A DNA stretch of 64,000 nt. It comes from Halogranum rubrum. GTDB lineage: Archaea > Halobacteriota > Halobacteria > Halobacteriales > Haloferacaceae. Each line of letters starts with the position of its first letter. Within the stretch, counting starts at the first letter, position 1. Location of the stretch: NCBI RefSeq assembly GCF_900114455.1, contig NZ_FOTC01000001.1, positions 1,592,962 through 1,656,961 of the forward strand. Direction: 5' to 3'. A program made the translations under genes and the position numbers. Below the pieces are notes generated by a model. The model saw only the letters and a program-made list of their open reading frames with translations. It was not told where the DNA came from and searched no databases. Positions 17,115 to 25,839 of this stretch are shown here, piece after piece.

Positions 17115-17405
17115 TTACGCTCCCAGCCAATCGTTGTTGCTGATTTCGTAGCCGTTCATCTTGCAGTACTTTCGAGCTCGCTGCCGGACGGCCCGCGAAC
17201 TCGGGCGCTTGCCGTCGGTTCGAATCTGCTCGACGATCCACTCGCTTACGACGGTGATCCCTTCGTCGTCGTCGTCTGGCGTGACGTCCTCGAGCGCGTC
17301 GAACGTCTTCTCGTACACCTCGTGTTGCTGGGCGCGGTCGTCGTCGGGGAGTTGGGCCTCAGCTTCGGCGGCCGCGATCCGTTCCATCGCCGCGTCGATT
17401 GACAT
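17115..17405 (-). CDS. virus/plasmid-type small protein
   Basis: A 96-residue protein starting MSIDAAMERI, Ala/Glu-rich and helical at the N-terminus, then acidic, and ending with a basic segment (SSRAVRQRARKYCKMNGY). It follows two short overlapping frames that look like the end of a structural-type operon. I do not recognise the family, but gene size, tight packing and composition resemble haloarchaeal proviruses or plasmids. Confidence 0.5.
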   Translation of the reverse strand: MSIDAAMERIAAAEAEAQLPDDDRAQQHEVYEKTFDALEDVTPDDDDEGITVVSEWIVEQIRTDGKRPSSRAVRQRARKYCKMNGYEISNNDWLGA

Positions 17406-17444
17406 AGTCTTTGCTACCACTCGCGCAGGCATAAACACCGGGCG

Positions 17445-17579
17445 TCAGAACACGTCGACCCGTCCCACGACGAGGTCCTTCCTGACCGTCTCCACAACGT
17501 CGAGCTCCGCCTTGACAACATCCGCGACCGCCTCGCGGTCACCGGCAGTCGTCGTCACGTCGACGGCCCACGGGATCAC
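17445..17579 (-). CDS. 44-residue virus-like ORF overlapping upstream fragment
   Basis: GTG at 17579 and TGA at 17445-17447 give a 44-residue protein (MIPWAVDVTTTAGDREAVAD...). The GTG overlaps the stop of the preceding minus-strand fragment (GTGA arrangement), typical of tightly packed viral gene clusters. The gene at 17405 follows after 39 bases. Function unknown. Confidence 0.4.
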   Translation of the reverse strand: MIPWAVDVTTTAGDREAVADVVKAELDVVETVRKDLVVGRVDVF

Positions 17580-17650
17580 CGATCCTCAAGGAGCTGGACG
17601 CCGCTGTACGTTGCGGCGATCGACTCCTCGAGCCGGCGGGGATTTGCAAT
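17576..17650 (-). pseudogene. C-terminal stub of a truncated viral-type gene
   Basis: Minus-strand codons ending NPRRLEESIAATYSGVQLLEDR then TGA have protein-like composition but lose it upstream of about 17650, next to a dispersed repeat copy. The gene was probably cut off at its 5' end, leaving only the last 25 or so codons fused to unrelated DNA. Confidence 0.4.
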
Positions 17651-17689
17651 CCCTTGAGGTTGTGGGAGTAGACTCACTCTCCTCGGTCA

Positions 17690-17750
17690 CCTGCTACATA
17701 CACACTCTAAGTTCAGCACGTACTTTCTGACAGTTCCTGGGCAGGTTGAT
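17690..17750 (+). repeat. degenerate dispersed repeat, copy 5
   Basis: Reads ctgctacatacacactctaa then gttcagcacgtactttctga cag. It matches copy 4 closely. It abuts the truncated viral stub, so the repeat or the element carrying it may define the breakpoint. Confidence 0.5.
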
Positions 17751-17810
17751 GGCACTCGTACGGTGGTGGCCGAGCATACAGTTATTCAGATTGATTTTCT
17801 ACTGTCATCT

Positions 17811-18107
17811 ATGGTTCTCCCGTCGGTACTGCGCCCACGCAGGATCCTCGTCTTCCCTGCGATAGCCCTGTTTGGTCCTGGACTTCAATTCGTGTATTCC
17901 CGTGCGGGAGACTACTGTGACGTGGCCTTCGCCTATCAGAAGTGCTTTGAAGCCAACCCATTCCGCTACATCGCCTTCGTTATGCTCGTCGCACTGGCGA
18001 GTTACCTTGGTGCCACTGTGTTCGTCACGCTGTTCCCCGTTGAACAATGGGCGTCCCGCTGGTGGCTGGCAAGGTCGCGTTTGCACCGTCGAGTCGGACA
18101 CTCTTGA
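17811..18107 (+). CDS. membrane protein, possibly 5' half of a frameshifted gene
   Basis: A 98-residue frame with two hydrophobic helices (about residues 9-27 and 48-72) and a basic C-terminal end (SRWWLARSRLHRRVGHS) that looks like out-of-frame sequence. The next frame starts inside it at 18047 and continues with three more helices. Either these are two overlapping genes or, more likely, one five-helix membrane protein gene disrupted by a frameshift near 18040-18060. No family recognised. Confidence 0.4.
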   Translation: MVLPSVLRPRRILVFPAIALFGPGLQFVYSRAGDYCDVAFAYQKCFEANPFRYIAFVMLVALASYLGATVFVTLFPVEQWASRWWLARSRLHRRVGHS

Positions 18108-18397
18108 CCCTCGGTGCCACGCTGCTCATCTACCTCACGACGTTCGCACTGCTTGCAGCACAGAACACAACTCCCCCTTGGCTTCTCCGGACGGTCGTCG
18201 CCATCTTAGCTGCGGTATTCATGTTACCGGCGTTTGGGCCTCTGATGCTACTCTACGCACTGAAAACCGAACAGTTTGCTGGTCTCGTCATCGTCGGCTT
18301 TCTGTTCTCCGGCATCTGGGTGTATCTACTTGCGTCAGTTGTCGGTGGTTTCTTCGACTCAATCGCTCGTCGCTCCGGCCAATCAAGGAGTTACTAG
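18047..18397 (+). CDS. membrane protein, possibly 3' half of a frameshifted gene
   Basis: A 116-residue frame starting MGVPLVAGKVAFAPS with three hydrophobic helices (TLLTLGATLLIYLTTFALL, a segment around VVAILAAVFMLPAFGPLML, and VIVGFLFSGIWVYLLASVV). It overlaps the preceding frame by 61 bases. See the entry at 17811 for the single-gene alternative. Confidence 0.45.
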   Translation: MGVPLVAGKVAFAPSSRTLLTLGATLLIYLTTFALLAAQNTTPPWLLRTVVAILAAVFMLPAFGPLMLLYALKTEQFAGLVIVGFLFSGIWVYLLASVVGGFFDSIARRSGQSRSY

Positions 18398-18465
18398 TCC
18401 GGTTGAAAATGTCGTCCTTAGCATCGACCAATCAACCGTAGTGGCTAAAACAAACACGGAAGCAA

Positions 18466-18515
18466 TGATGAACTCACCCTCTATACTCAGCACGCTGGCT
18501 CTGGCAATCTTCAGA
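18466..18515 (+). repeat. degenerate dispersed repeat, copy 6
   Basis: gatgaactcaccctctatac then tcagcacg resembles the core of copies 4 and 5 but diverges after it. It lies at the right edge of the accessory patch. Confidence 0.35.
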
Positions 18516-18562
18516 CACTAACAACTCGCTGTCTGACTCGTTCTTCGAACCTCTCTCAGTTC

Positions 18563-19369
18563 TCAGAGGCGGTCGACGTACCACGAAGCCACACCGACAC
18601 AGAAGAGACCAAGTCCGGCACCGACGACGACGTCAATCGCCCAGTGGATGCCCAGATACATCGTCGCGAGGCTGATACTCACAGCGAACACCGAGGCGAT
18701 GGCGAGCCAGTACGGGTAGACCTTCCGCGTCTGCCACGCCAGTGCGGCGGCCGTCACCGAGAGCGAGGTGTGTAGCGACGGGAAGACGTTCGTGTTCGTG
18801 TTGACCTTGCTCGTCAGAATCTGCGTCTGCGGGTACGTCGAGTAGAGCAGTGGGTCGACGAGGTCCGGAATCAGGTTTCGCGGGCCGTACGAGATAAAGA
18901 GGGTGTAGAACACCAATCCGAGCGAGTAGTTCAGCGCGTAGGCGAGCGCCGTCCGCTTCAGCGGTTTGAGGTCCCGAAGTGAGAGATACGCGATAAAGGG
19001 GAAGACGAGGAGAAAGACGTAGCCGAAGATGTAGACGAACGAGAAGTAGGCGGTGAGTTCCGGCGTCGCGACTGACTGGATATCGGAGACGGTCGCTCCT
19101 TCGATGGCGAAGATGTAGGAGGTGACGTTCAGCCCGATGAGCCACGATATCTCGGGGATGATGTCCCTGACGACTTTGTTGACGATGAGGACGGCGACGA
19201 GCAGTCCCAGATACGGGAGTGCCTCGCGGAGACGAGCGCGTTTCTCCTGTCGGAGCGTCTGGAGTCGGGTCGGCCCTACGACGACGAGACTCGTGAGTCC
19301 TAAGAGGACGGAGACGCCCACGAGGACTTGGACTAACAGAACCGAAAGCGTCGACAGCGAGTTAGCCAC
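18563..19369 (-). CDS. PAP2-type membrane phosphatase / AUR1-like transferase
   Basis: A 268-residue integral membrane enzyme of the PAP2 superfamily. The catalytic motif NVFPSLHTSLS (about 195-205) and GIHWAIDVVVG (about 245-255) carry the phosphatase His residues, and several helices flank them. This layout resembles inositol phosphorylceramide synthase (AUR1)-like enzymes that act on lipid phosphates. The GTG start at 19369 overlaps the end of the upstream gene (GTGGCTAA), so it is translated with the solute-binding protein. It is the last gene of the surface cluster. Confidence 0.85.
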   Translation of the reverse strand: MANSLSTLSVLLVQVLVGVSVLLGLTSLVVVGPTRLQTLRQEKRARLREALPYLGLLVAVLIVNKVVRDIIPEISWLIGLNVTSYIFAIEGATVSDIQSVATPELTAYFSFVYIFGYVFLLVFPFIAYLSLRDLKPLKRTALAYALNYSLGLVFYTLFISYGPRNLIPDLVDPLLYSTYPQTQILTSKVNTNTNVFPSLHTSLSVTAAALAWQTRKVYPYWLAIASVFAVSISLATMYLGIHWAIDVVVGAGLGLFCVGVASWYVDRL

Positions 19370-21245
19370 TCAACAGTCTCCCATCTTCGGTGTAGCGATA
19401 GCCGAGGTCTCTGAACACTTCGCGGGCCGCATCGACGTCGAGTTCGCCGTTCGACCCGTGGAACGGGAGTTCGGGGTCTGTCTGGTCCCAGTGCAGTGCC
19501 GGCGGTACGGCGTCGCCGTCGCTCCCGAGCGGTGAGGAGGCGGGCGAGGCGTACCCCCGAAACACGTCGTCGACGAGGTGTCCTTTGTCGACGAGTCCGG
19601 CGATTGCTCGTCGGAACCGTGGGTTGCTGAGCGGTGCACGGCGGACGTTGTAGCCGACGTGGTAGAACTGGTTCGACTCCGCGACGTGAAGCGCGAGGCT
19701 GTCGTCCTGTCCGATGGTCGAAACCTCCTCGGGGAGAAGCGGCGACGCCGTCGCGTCCGCCTCGCCACGCTGGAGGAGTTCGACGGCCGCCCCGCTGGAC
19801 GGAACGAGTTTGAACACCAGTTGGTCGAAGGTCGGGACGTGGAACTCGCCCGCCCGCCCGTCGACCGACCCGCCGGCGAGGAAGTGGTCCTCGAACGGTT
19901 CGAGGACGACCGACTGCTTGACCGTCGAGGAGACGAACTCGAAGGGGCCGCTTCCGACGGGGTTCGGGTTGTTCCAGACGAGTGCCTTCGTCACGTTGCT
20001 GTCGGTGTTGAGACTCGACCCCATCGCCCGGCCGGTCTGGTTCGTCCAGATGTGTTCGGGGAGGACGGGAACGGTGAACACGCGCTCGGCGACCGGTTCA
20101 CTGACACGGCCGAATTCGAGACGGACCTCGCGGTCGGACGTCGCCTCGGCACTGTCGACGAGCGACGTCAACTCACGGAACCGAGGCGACGGGACGGGCG
20201 TAGACGACGACCCGAACGACGTGTCTTGCAAGAACGCGAAGGTGAACGCCACGTCTTCGGCCGTCAGCGACGTGCCGTCGTGCCACGTGAGGTCCTCACG
20301 GAGTCGCAGGTATCCGACGAGTTCGTTGCCGTCACCCTCCGTGACGAGTTCTATCGACTCTGCGAGCCACGGGACGACGTCGCCGTCGACGTAGCGTGCC
20401 GGCGCGTCGTACAGGAGCGAGGTGACGCTGTCTGGACACCGGAACTCGACGGCGAGCGGGTTGAGGTTCTCCGTCGGTCGGGAATCGGAGAGTGTCATCT
20501 GGAACACAGTCGGTTCCGATTCGTCCGGCGTCTCCGCAGTGGTGGTCTCGACGGCCGTCGTGTTCGCAGACGGCGTCTGCGTGTTGACAGTCGACGAGTC
20601 GGTGTCGACGGCTTCGCCCGTCGCCTGTTCCGTGAGCGAGAGATACCACGGAACCGAGTGGACGGGCAGGTCGTCGCGGCCGACGAACCGACCATCTCGG
20701 GTCGACCGAATCGTCTCGGGGAAACAGACGGTCGAGAACGGCTGGTTCCGGACCAGTTTCTGTTGAATCGTATCCAGCGTCTTGTCGCGTCGGTCACTCG
20801 TCACGCGCGTCTGTCGGTCGAGCAGGTCGTCGAGTTCGAGGTCGGCGTAGCCGAAGGGGTTCGACCAGCCGATTTCGACGTCGAACGCCGAGTGCGTCAG
20901 CGGTCGAAGGAAGTCGGGGTCGTGACTTCCCGGATGTTGTGCGACGTAGACGTCGAACGACTGGTTGAGGAGGACGTCGCGAAACAGTTCTTCTCGACTC
21001 ATCGGAACGACTTTCGCGTCGATACCCACCTGGTTGAGGTTCGTCACGAGGAACCGCGCGATACGCGTGGCTCGTGGGTCGGCGTCGGCCGGGAGCGTCT
21101 TGACGGAGAGCGCTAACTGGTCGGCCGTGTCGCGCCCAGCCGTCGACTGAATCGAGCGGATACAGCCACTCGTCGCTCCGACGCCGAGCGTCGCGAGCAC
21201 TGCGCGTCTTGTGAGGCGGGAAGGGGTGTCGTCGTCGTGTGTCAT
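19362..21245 (-). CDS. ABC-type solute-binding lipoprotein, peptide/OppA family (orphan)
   Basis: A 627-residue extracytoplasmic solute-binding protein family 5 member. A twin-arginine signal (RLTRRAVLATLG) and lipobox (ATSGC) open it. Two lobes follow, with a Thr/Ser-rich insert around residues 210-240 and a family-typical WHDGTSLTAEDVAFTFAFL segment in the second. It has no adjacent permease or ATPase genes; instead it overlaps the PAP2 gene by 8 bp. It may therefore bind a surface polymer precursor or lipid-linked compound rather than feed a transporter, but this is inference. Confidence 0.8.
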   Translation of the reverse strand: MTHDDDTPSRLTRRAVLATLGVGATSGCIRSIQSTAGRDTADQLALSVKTLPADADPRATRIARFLVTNLNQVGIDAKVVPMSREELFRDVLLNQSFDVYVAQHPGSHDPDFLRPLTHSAFDVEIGWSNPFGYADLELDDLLDRQTRVTSDRRDKTLDTIQQKLVRNQPFSTVCFPETIRSTRDGRFVGRDDLPVHSVPWYLSLTEQATGEAVDTDSSTVNTQTPSANTTAVETTTAETPDESEPTVFQMTLSDSRPTENLNPLAVEFRCPDSVTSLLYDAPARYVDGDVVPWLAESIELVTEGDGNELVGYLRLREDLTWHDGTSLTAEDVAFTFAFLQDTSFGSSSTPVPSPRFRELTSLVDSAEATSDREVRLEFGRVSEPVAERVFTVPVLPEHIWTNQTGRAMGSSLNTDSNVTKALVWNNPNPVGSGPFEFVSSTVKQSVVLEPFEDHFLAGGSVDGRAGEFHVPTFDQLVFKLVPSSGAAVELLQRGEADATASPLLPEEVSTIGQDDSLALHVAESNQFYHVGYNVRRAPLSNPRFRRAIAGLVDKGHLVDDVFRGYASPASSPLGSDGDAVPPALHWDQTDPELPFHGSNGELDVDAAREVFRDLGYRYTEDGRLLSG

Positions 21246-21333
21246 CTCAAAGTACTGTTTGAAGTCGTGTGTATCTAGTATCGACGTTCGTAGGCCACAT
21301 TATTACGTGCCGTCTAATGGGGTCTCCATAGTG

Positions 21334-22614
21334 TTATAGTCCGATGAACAGCGGCCACGCGAGGACGCAGGCCCACAACACCAAGCCGATCTTTAGCGGT
21401 CGGTTCCAACGCTCTTCGGGCGTTCGGTACGAGGCACTCGCCGCAATCAATCCGACGATTCCGAGGACGGCGAGTCGGTGGAGCACCACCGCAATCGGGA
21501 GCACGTCGATGCCGATCGACTGGTAGTCGAGGATGAAGCCGAGACCGAGACCGAGAATCGCGATACCGGCCCAGTCGAACGGTTCGCCACTCAGTGGGAA
21601 GGTGAGTGCGGCCGCCGGGATTCCGACGGCGAGACAGAGGTAGAGCGTCCCGGCGACGAGTTTGACTGGAAGCCCCGGTACTGCCGTCTCGCCGGTGATA
21701 CTCAGCGTCCGGACGAGCAGCGGCAACGACAGCAGACAGGCGAACAAGAGTGCGCTTCGTTGTCCGAGGCCGTCAGAGAGCCACACCGTCAACTGGTCGA
21801 TGGCCGTCTGTGAGGTGTTTCGCGCCTCGGCGAACCCGGAGAGGAGGAGCGCCCCCCAGACGATGTTCGCCGAAGCGAGCGATCGGAGGTCCACGACCGA
21901 CACCCAGCCGTCGGCGTCGGAGATACCGCCGTTTGCAAACCGTTCACGGCTGACATCGGCGGTGTAGGCGGTTCCAAAATATTCCGTTTCGAGATGATGT
22001 TGCGCCGTTGCGAGCGATCCAACAGTGTGTCTCAGTCGGAACCAATCCCAGTGTTCGTGGTGCGCTTGAATCGCTGTCCACCGCGCACCGTCGGTACCGC
22101 CTTCGTAGAGGCGGAGGTGATAACGAGAGCCGAAGTACGTCCCGTCGTGCAGTTGTGCCGTCTCGGTCACCCACTCGCCTCCGGCGTTCGGCGTCGAGAC
22201 GTAGGTGTATCGAGTCGCTCCGGTCGTCTCACCCCACGCGATATCCGTTCCCTCGACGACGAGCGGTTCACCCTCGTCGTCGACGCCCTGCCAGTCACGG
22301 TCCAGTTGCTCCCACTGGCTGTCTCGCTGGTTGCGGAGTTGTGAAACGACTCGTGCAGTGTTGCCTCTGACGACGGCGTTGATCGGCAGCGTCAGCGACT
22401 CGAAAGACCGGCCTCGACTGGTGAACGGCCAGAGTTGTGCGTCACTCTCTTCGGAGGGGTTGACGAGACGAACGTCGTCGGGGCCGCGTCGCGTCACGTC
22501 TTCTGTCGAATGAGGTGCGACGAGACCAGGTTCGACGACCAAGAGGGCGAGGAGGAGGACGAGAAACGTCACGACGGCCATTCGACGTCGTGATCGGGGA
22601 CGCGAGCCGTGCAT
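21334..22614 (-). CDS. multi-spanning membrane protein with large N-terminal extracytoplasmic domain
   Basis: A 426-residue protein: signal-anchor helix (about 12-32), an extracytoplasmic domain to about residue 220, then about six hydrophobic helices to the C-terminus. The outer domain holds Trp/His-rich stretches (HHEHWDWFRLRHTVGS). No family recognised. Position, between the solute-binding protein and the GT-C-like glycosyltransferase, suggests a role in assembling or modifying a surface glycan or lipid. The ATG at 22614 is used because it begins the anchor sequence. Confidence 0.7.
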   Translation of the reverse strand: MHGSRPRSRRRMAVVTFLVLLLALLVVEPGLVAPHSTEDVTRRGPDDVRLVNPSEESDAQLWPFTSRGRSFESLTLPINAVVRGNTARVVSQLRNQRDSQWEQLDRDWQGVDDEGEPLVVEGTDIAWGETTGATRYTYVSTPNAGGEWVTETAQLHDGTYFGSRYHLRLYEGGTDGARWTAIQAHHEHWDWFRLRHTVGSLATAQHHLETEYFGTAYTADVSRERFANGGISDADGWVSVVDLRSLASANIVWGALLLSGFAEARNTSQTAIDQLTVWLSDGLGQRSALLFACLLSLPLLVRTLSITGETAVPGLPVKLVAGTLYLCLAVGIPAAALTFPLSGEPFDWAGIAILGLGLGFILDYQSIGIDVLPIAVVLHRLAVLGIVGLIAASASYRTPEERWNRPLKIGLVLWACVLAWPLFIGL

Positions 22615-22660
22615 CTCTACAATCCGATACGGAGGTTGTTGAAATGAATCTGACGGATGG

Positions 22661-24289
22661 TCAGTTGGCCCGACCAGTGACCCGGAAGACGATGGCTCCG
22701 TCGTTCTCGTAGACTGGTTCGTATCCTCTCGTGTCGATGAGCGACCGTCTGAGAGAGCCATCTGCGGTGTACTCGACGCCACGAATCGTGTACTCGCCTT
22801 TCGGGACGTAGAGGTAGTCGGGTGAGACGTCGTTCGTCGCGAGTGTCTGCGTGACGCAGTCGGCGTCGCCACACTCCGAGATGTCGTTGTAGAGTTCTAT
22901 CTGGTGGTTGTACTGTGCCGGTGTCGTCCACTCGACGCCCCACGGACCGATTAGAATCCCTCGGTCGGTGAAGAGTGGGAACCACTCTGCTGCGTCGCCG
23001 AGGACGACGAACTGGGTTCCCGGTTCGGTGTTCGCGGCCACCCAGTTCATCGCCTTCTCGTCTGCGCTGTCCATGAACGGCGGTTGCGTCGAACTGTGGT
23101 CGTGTGCGGAGTCGAGCATGCCGCCGGCGAAGGCGACACCGACGGACGCCGCGAGGAGAACGACGGTGAGCGTAACGATGGTTCCGGCACGTCTGCTGTG
23201 CGGAAGCGAGACGTGTCGACGGAGCCACGGCACGACGAGTTCGACGACGAGTGCGGCGGCCATCATCGACCCGGCGACGAACATGAACCGGTCTTTCCCG
23301 ATGACGTACCCGCTCGCGATGAGCCACGTCGGCAGGAACAGTCGACGCGTCTTGATGAACCACGCCGCACCCGCAAACGAGAGCAGGTAGAACGGCAGGA
23401 CGATGTCGGCGTCGATGTAGACGAACGAGTCGAGGAGACGGCCGAGTCCGCCCCCGAGTCCACTGTGCGTCCCAGCGGCGGCGAAGAAGATGCCGGGCCC
23501 GTGTAGTTGAACCACCTGCAGCCACCACGGCGAGGCGATGACGACACCGCCGCCCGCGACGATTGCACCGGCGACGAGGCCGACGACCGTTCGGTCGAAG
23601 AACAGGTAGACGAGGAGCCAACTCATCCCGAAGAACACCGTGTAGACCGGATGGGTCAACACGGTGAGTGCGAAGAGAATCGTCCCGACGGCTACCAGTT
23701 TCAGTTCACCGCGTCGGTGGACACGGAGGGCCGTGTAGATGCCGAGCAGTGCGAGGAAGAACGCAGGTGCTCTGACGAGGCCACCGGCCGAAAGATGCCA
23801 CTGTAGCGTGTCCGGAGTCACTGCGAGCAACATCGCCGCGACTGCCGCCTGTCGACGCGACGGGAGCAACTCCCTCGCGATGAAGTAGAAGACGATGGGA
23901 TGTACTGCGGTGAACAGGACGGGAACGCCGAGGCTGATGGTTATCGGGTCGAGTCCCAAATCGAGGAGGACGGCGGCGACGCCGAACATCAGCGGCGGGT
24001 ACGCGAAGGGGATGCCAGTCTCAGTGTAGAGCGGAATCGTCTCCGGCAGTCCGTAGCCATGGGCGATAATCTCCTCGGCTATCTGCAGGTAGAGGCCGGC
24101 GCCGTACGCGGGGTACGGATGTGTGAGCAGGTACGACAGCACGACGACGACGCTGACACAGGGGACGAGTGCTGGCCACACCCATTCGGGGAGTGAATCT
24201 GCCGTGTGCCGAGCATTCGAGAGTGCGTGTGACGCTCTTCCACCGATACTCTGTGTGCTTCTGTCGGGAGGGGAACTACTGTTTGCCAT
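22661..24289 (-). CDS. GT-C-like membrane glycosyltransferase
   Basis: A 542-residue polytopic protein with about eleven to thirteen helices and a C-terminal soluble domain (after residue 400). The early loop after the first helix is rich in acidic and aromatic residues (GAGLYLQIAEEIIAHGYGLP), as in lipid-phosphate-sugar-using GT-C enzymes (PMT/ArnT/AglB-type). The C-terminal domain (FMDSADEKAMNWVAANTEPG and GPWGVEWTTP) matches extracytoplasmic GT-C domains. It probably adds a sugar from a lipid carrier to a surface protein or lipid. The ATG at 24289 is used; a TTG is 9 bp upstream. Confidence 0.75.
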   Translation of the reverse strand: MANSSSPPDRSTQSIGGRASHALSNARHTADSLPEWVWPALVPCVSVVVVLSYLLTHPYPAYGAGLYLQIAEEIIAHGYGLPETIPLYTETGIPFAYPPLMFGVAAVLLDLGLDPITISLGVPVLFTAVHPIVFYFIARELLPSRRQAAVAAMLLAVTPDTLQWHLSAGGLVRAPAFFLALLGIYTALRVHRRGELKLVAVGTILFALTVLTHPVYTVFFGMSWLLVYLFFDRTVVGLVAGAIVAGGGVVIASPWWLQVVQLHGPGIFFAAAGTHSGLGGGLGRLLDSFVYIDADIVLPFYLLSFAGAAWFIKTRRLFLPTWLIASGYVIGKDRFMFVAGSMMAAALVVELVVPWLRRHVSLPHSRRAGTIVTLTVVLLAASVGVAFAGGMLDSAHDHSSTQPPFMDSADEKAMNWVAANTEPGTQFVVLGDAAEWFPLFTDRGILIGPWGVEWTTPAQYNHQIELYNDISECGDADCVTQTLATNDVSPDYLYVPKGEYTIRGVEYTADGSLRRSLIDTRGYEPVYENDGAIVFRVTGRAN

Positions 24290-24338
24290 CGTATTCAACT
24301 CGTGTTCTCTGTGTCGTCAGTCGTCTCACCGTCGCCGT

Positions 24339-25724
24339 TCATCGCTTCGACCGGAGTGAAACCGGTGCGTGGAACGCGACGCCGTACTTCGACCACCGCC
24401 ACTCGAGGGCGACCCACCCGACGAGCGTCAGGCAGAGTGCGACCAGTGCGAGCAGATGTGGAATCCCCATCCAGACGGGGAGGACGTACATCACCGCGTT
24501 GAGTTGCGGGCCGACGAGGCCGGAACTGCTCTCGCCGTCGCCGCCAGTTTCCGCGTTCTCGCCGCCACCGGTTCCGGCGGAGGCGTTTCCGGACTCGTTG
24601 GAGTCCATCGGCGACCCGCCGGTACTCTCGTCGCCCGTACCGAGTCGTTCCGCCTCGTACGGGAACGCGATGTCGGCGCTCCAGACCTTCTCACCGTTCT
24701 CGTCTATCTCGAAGACGCGGTTGCCGTTGGAGTCCGTAATCAGGGTGTGGCCGTTCGGCAACCGGTCGGCGTCTCGTGGCCACTGGAGTCGGTCGTCACT
24801 CCACTGCCAGTTCTTCGACCACGAGTCGCCGTCTCTCGTGTACTCGACGATGCGGTTTCGCTCCGAATCGGCGACGAGGACGGCAGGCCCACCGTTCGCC
24901 TCGGGCATGTAGTCCGGATTGTGCTGTTCGTAGAGCACCGAGTGGTCGTCGTCGGTGCCGAGCGTCCAGTTCTCTTGGAGGCCGGTCTCGCGGTCGAGAA
25001 AGACCACTTGGTCGTGGTTTCGGAGGCTGACCATGATGCGTCCGTCGTCGAGAACCTCGACGTCGTTCAGGTGTGTCCAGTCCTCGGGGAACGGTCCGCC
25101 GGAGTCGGGCGTGAAGTCGCTTCGCGCCTCCCACTCCCACTCGATGAGGTTCGTCGTCGTGTTGACCACGTAGACACGGTCCTCGGCGATGTCGGCGACG
25201 ACGAGGCTGTCTTCGTCGAGTCTGTCGACGTCGTGCCACCGCGTGGAATGCTTTCCAGGCGTGATACCACTGTATACCTGTTCGACCGCACCGGTGGTCA
25301 AGTTTACGCGCTCGACACCGTTTCGGGTACACACCGTCTCACCGCCACACTGTGACTCGTTCAGGTGTTGCGCGTAGACGTACTCAACGGTGGCCTGGGT
25401 CTCCGGAACGGGGTCGACGTCCCAGTAGCGCGTGTGTGAGTCGTTGTAGTAGAGGACGCTCCCGTTCGGGGCGAACGCGATGAGTTCGGCGTTCGCCCGC
25501 GGTCCGTCACTCTTCTCGCCAAGCCACGTGTTCGAGTCGGTGGCGACGACGGTGATGTTGTCGCGAGGTTCGACGGCCTGTTGGTTGGTCGCAGCGCCGT
25601 CGGCTTGTTCTCCTGCTCCTGCTGCTGCTGTCGTTCCGGCCGTCATGTACCCGTAGCCGATGGTCGTCACCGAGAGGACGACGACAGCCATGACACAGAG
25701 CCGCACGAACCGACGGGTATCCAT
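24339..25724 (-). CDS. arylsulfotransferase (ASST)-family membrane protein
   Basis: A 461-residue protein with an N-terminal signal-anchor (about residues 10-28), a beta-propeller-like domain and a C-terminal helix (about 425-448). Propeller motifs recognisable for the ASST family include HDVDRLDEDSLVVADI, HLNDVEVLDDGRIMVSLRN and QWPRDADRLPNGHTLITDSN. ASST enzymes move sulfate between aryl groups; archaeal members near glycosyltransferases suggest sulfated surface glycans. Its start at 25724 diverges from a probable structured RNA and the gene at 26096. Confidence 0.8.
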   Translation of the reverse strand: MDTRRFVRLCVMAVVVLSVTTIGYGYMTAGTTAAAGAGEQADGAATNQQAVEPRDNITVVATDSNTWLGEKSDGPRANAELIAFAPNGSVLYYNDSHTRYWDVDPVPETQATVEYVYAQHLNESQCGGETVCTRNGVERVNLTTGAVEQVYSGITPGKHSTRWHDVDRLDEDSLVVADIAEDRVYVVNTTTNLIEWEWEARSDFTPDSGGPFPEDWTHLNDVEVLDDGRIMVSLRNHDQVVFLDRETGLQENWTLGTDDDHSVLYEQHNPDYMPEANGGPAVLVADSERNRIVEYTRDGDSWSKNWQWSDDRLQWPRDADRLPNGHTLITDSNGNRVFEIDENGEKVWSADIAFPYEAERLGTGDESTGGSPMDSNESGNASAGTGGGENAETGGDGESSSGLVGPQLNAVMYVLPVWMGIPHLLALVALCLTLVGWVALEWRWSKYGVAFHAPVSLRSKR

Positions 25725-25839
25725 TACCTGTACTAACGAGCAGTGTCTGGATTATTATGAGCCAGTTAAGCCGAGACGGGTCTCAGTTGCCGGAGCGGTG
25801 ACAGTACGTCGTGGATTAATCTGACGTTTGACGGATGAA

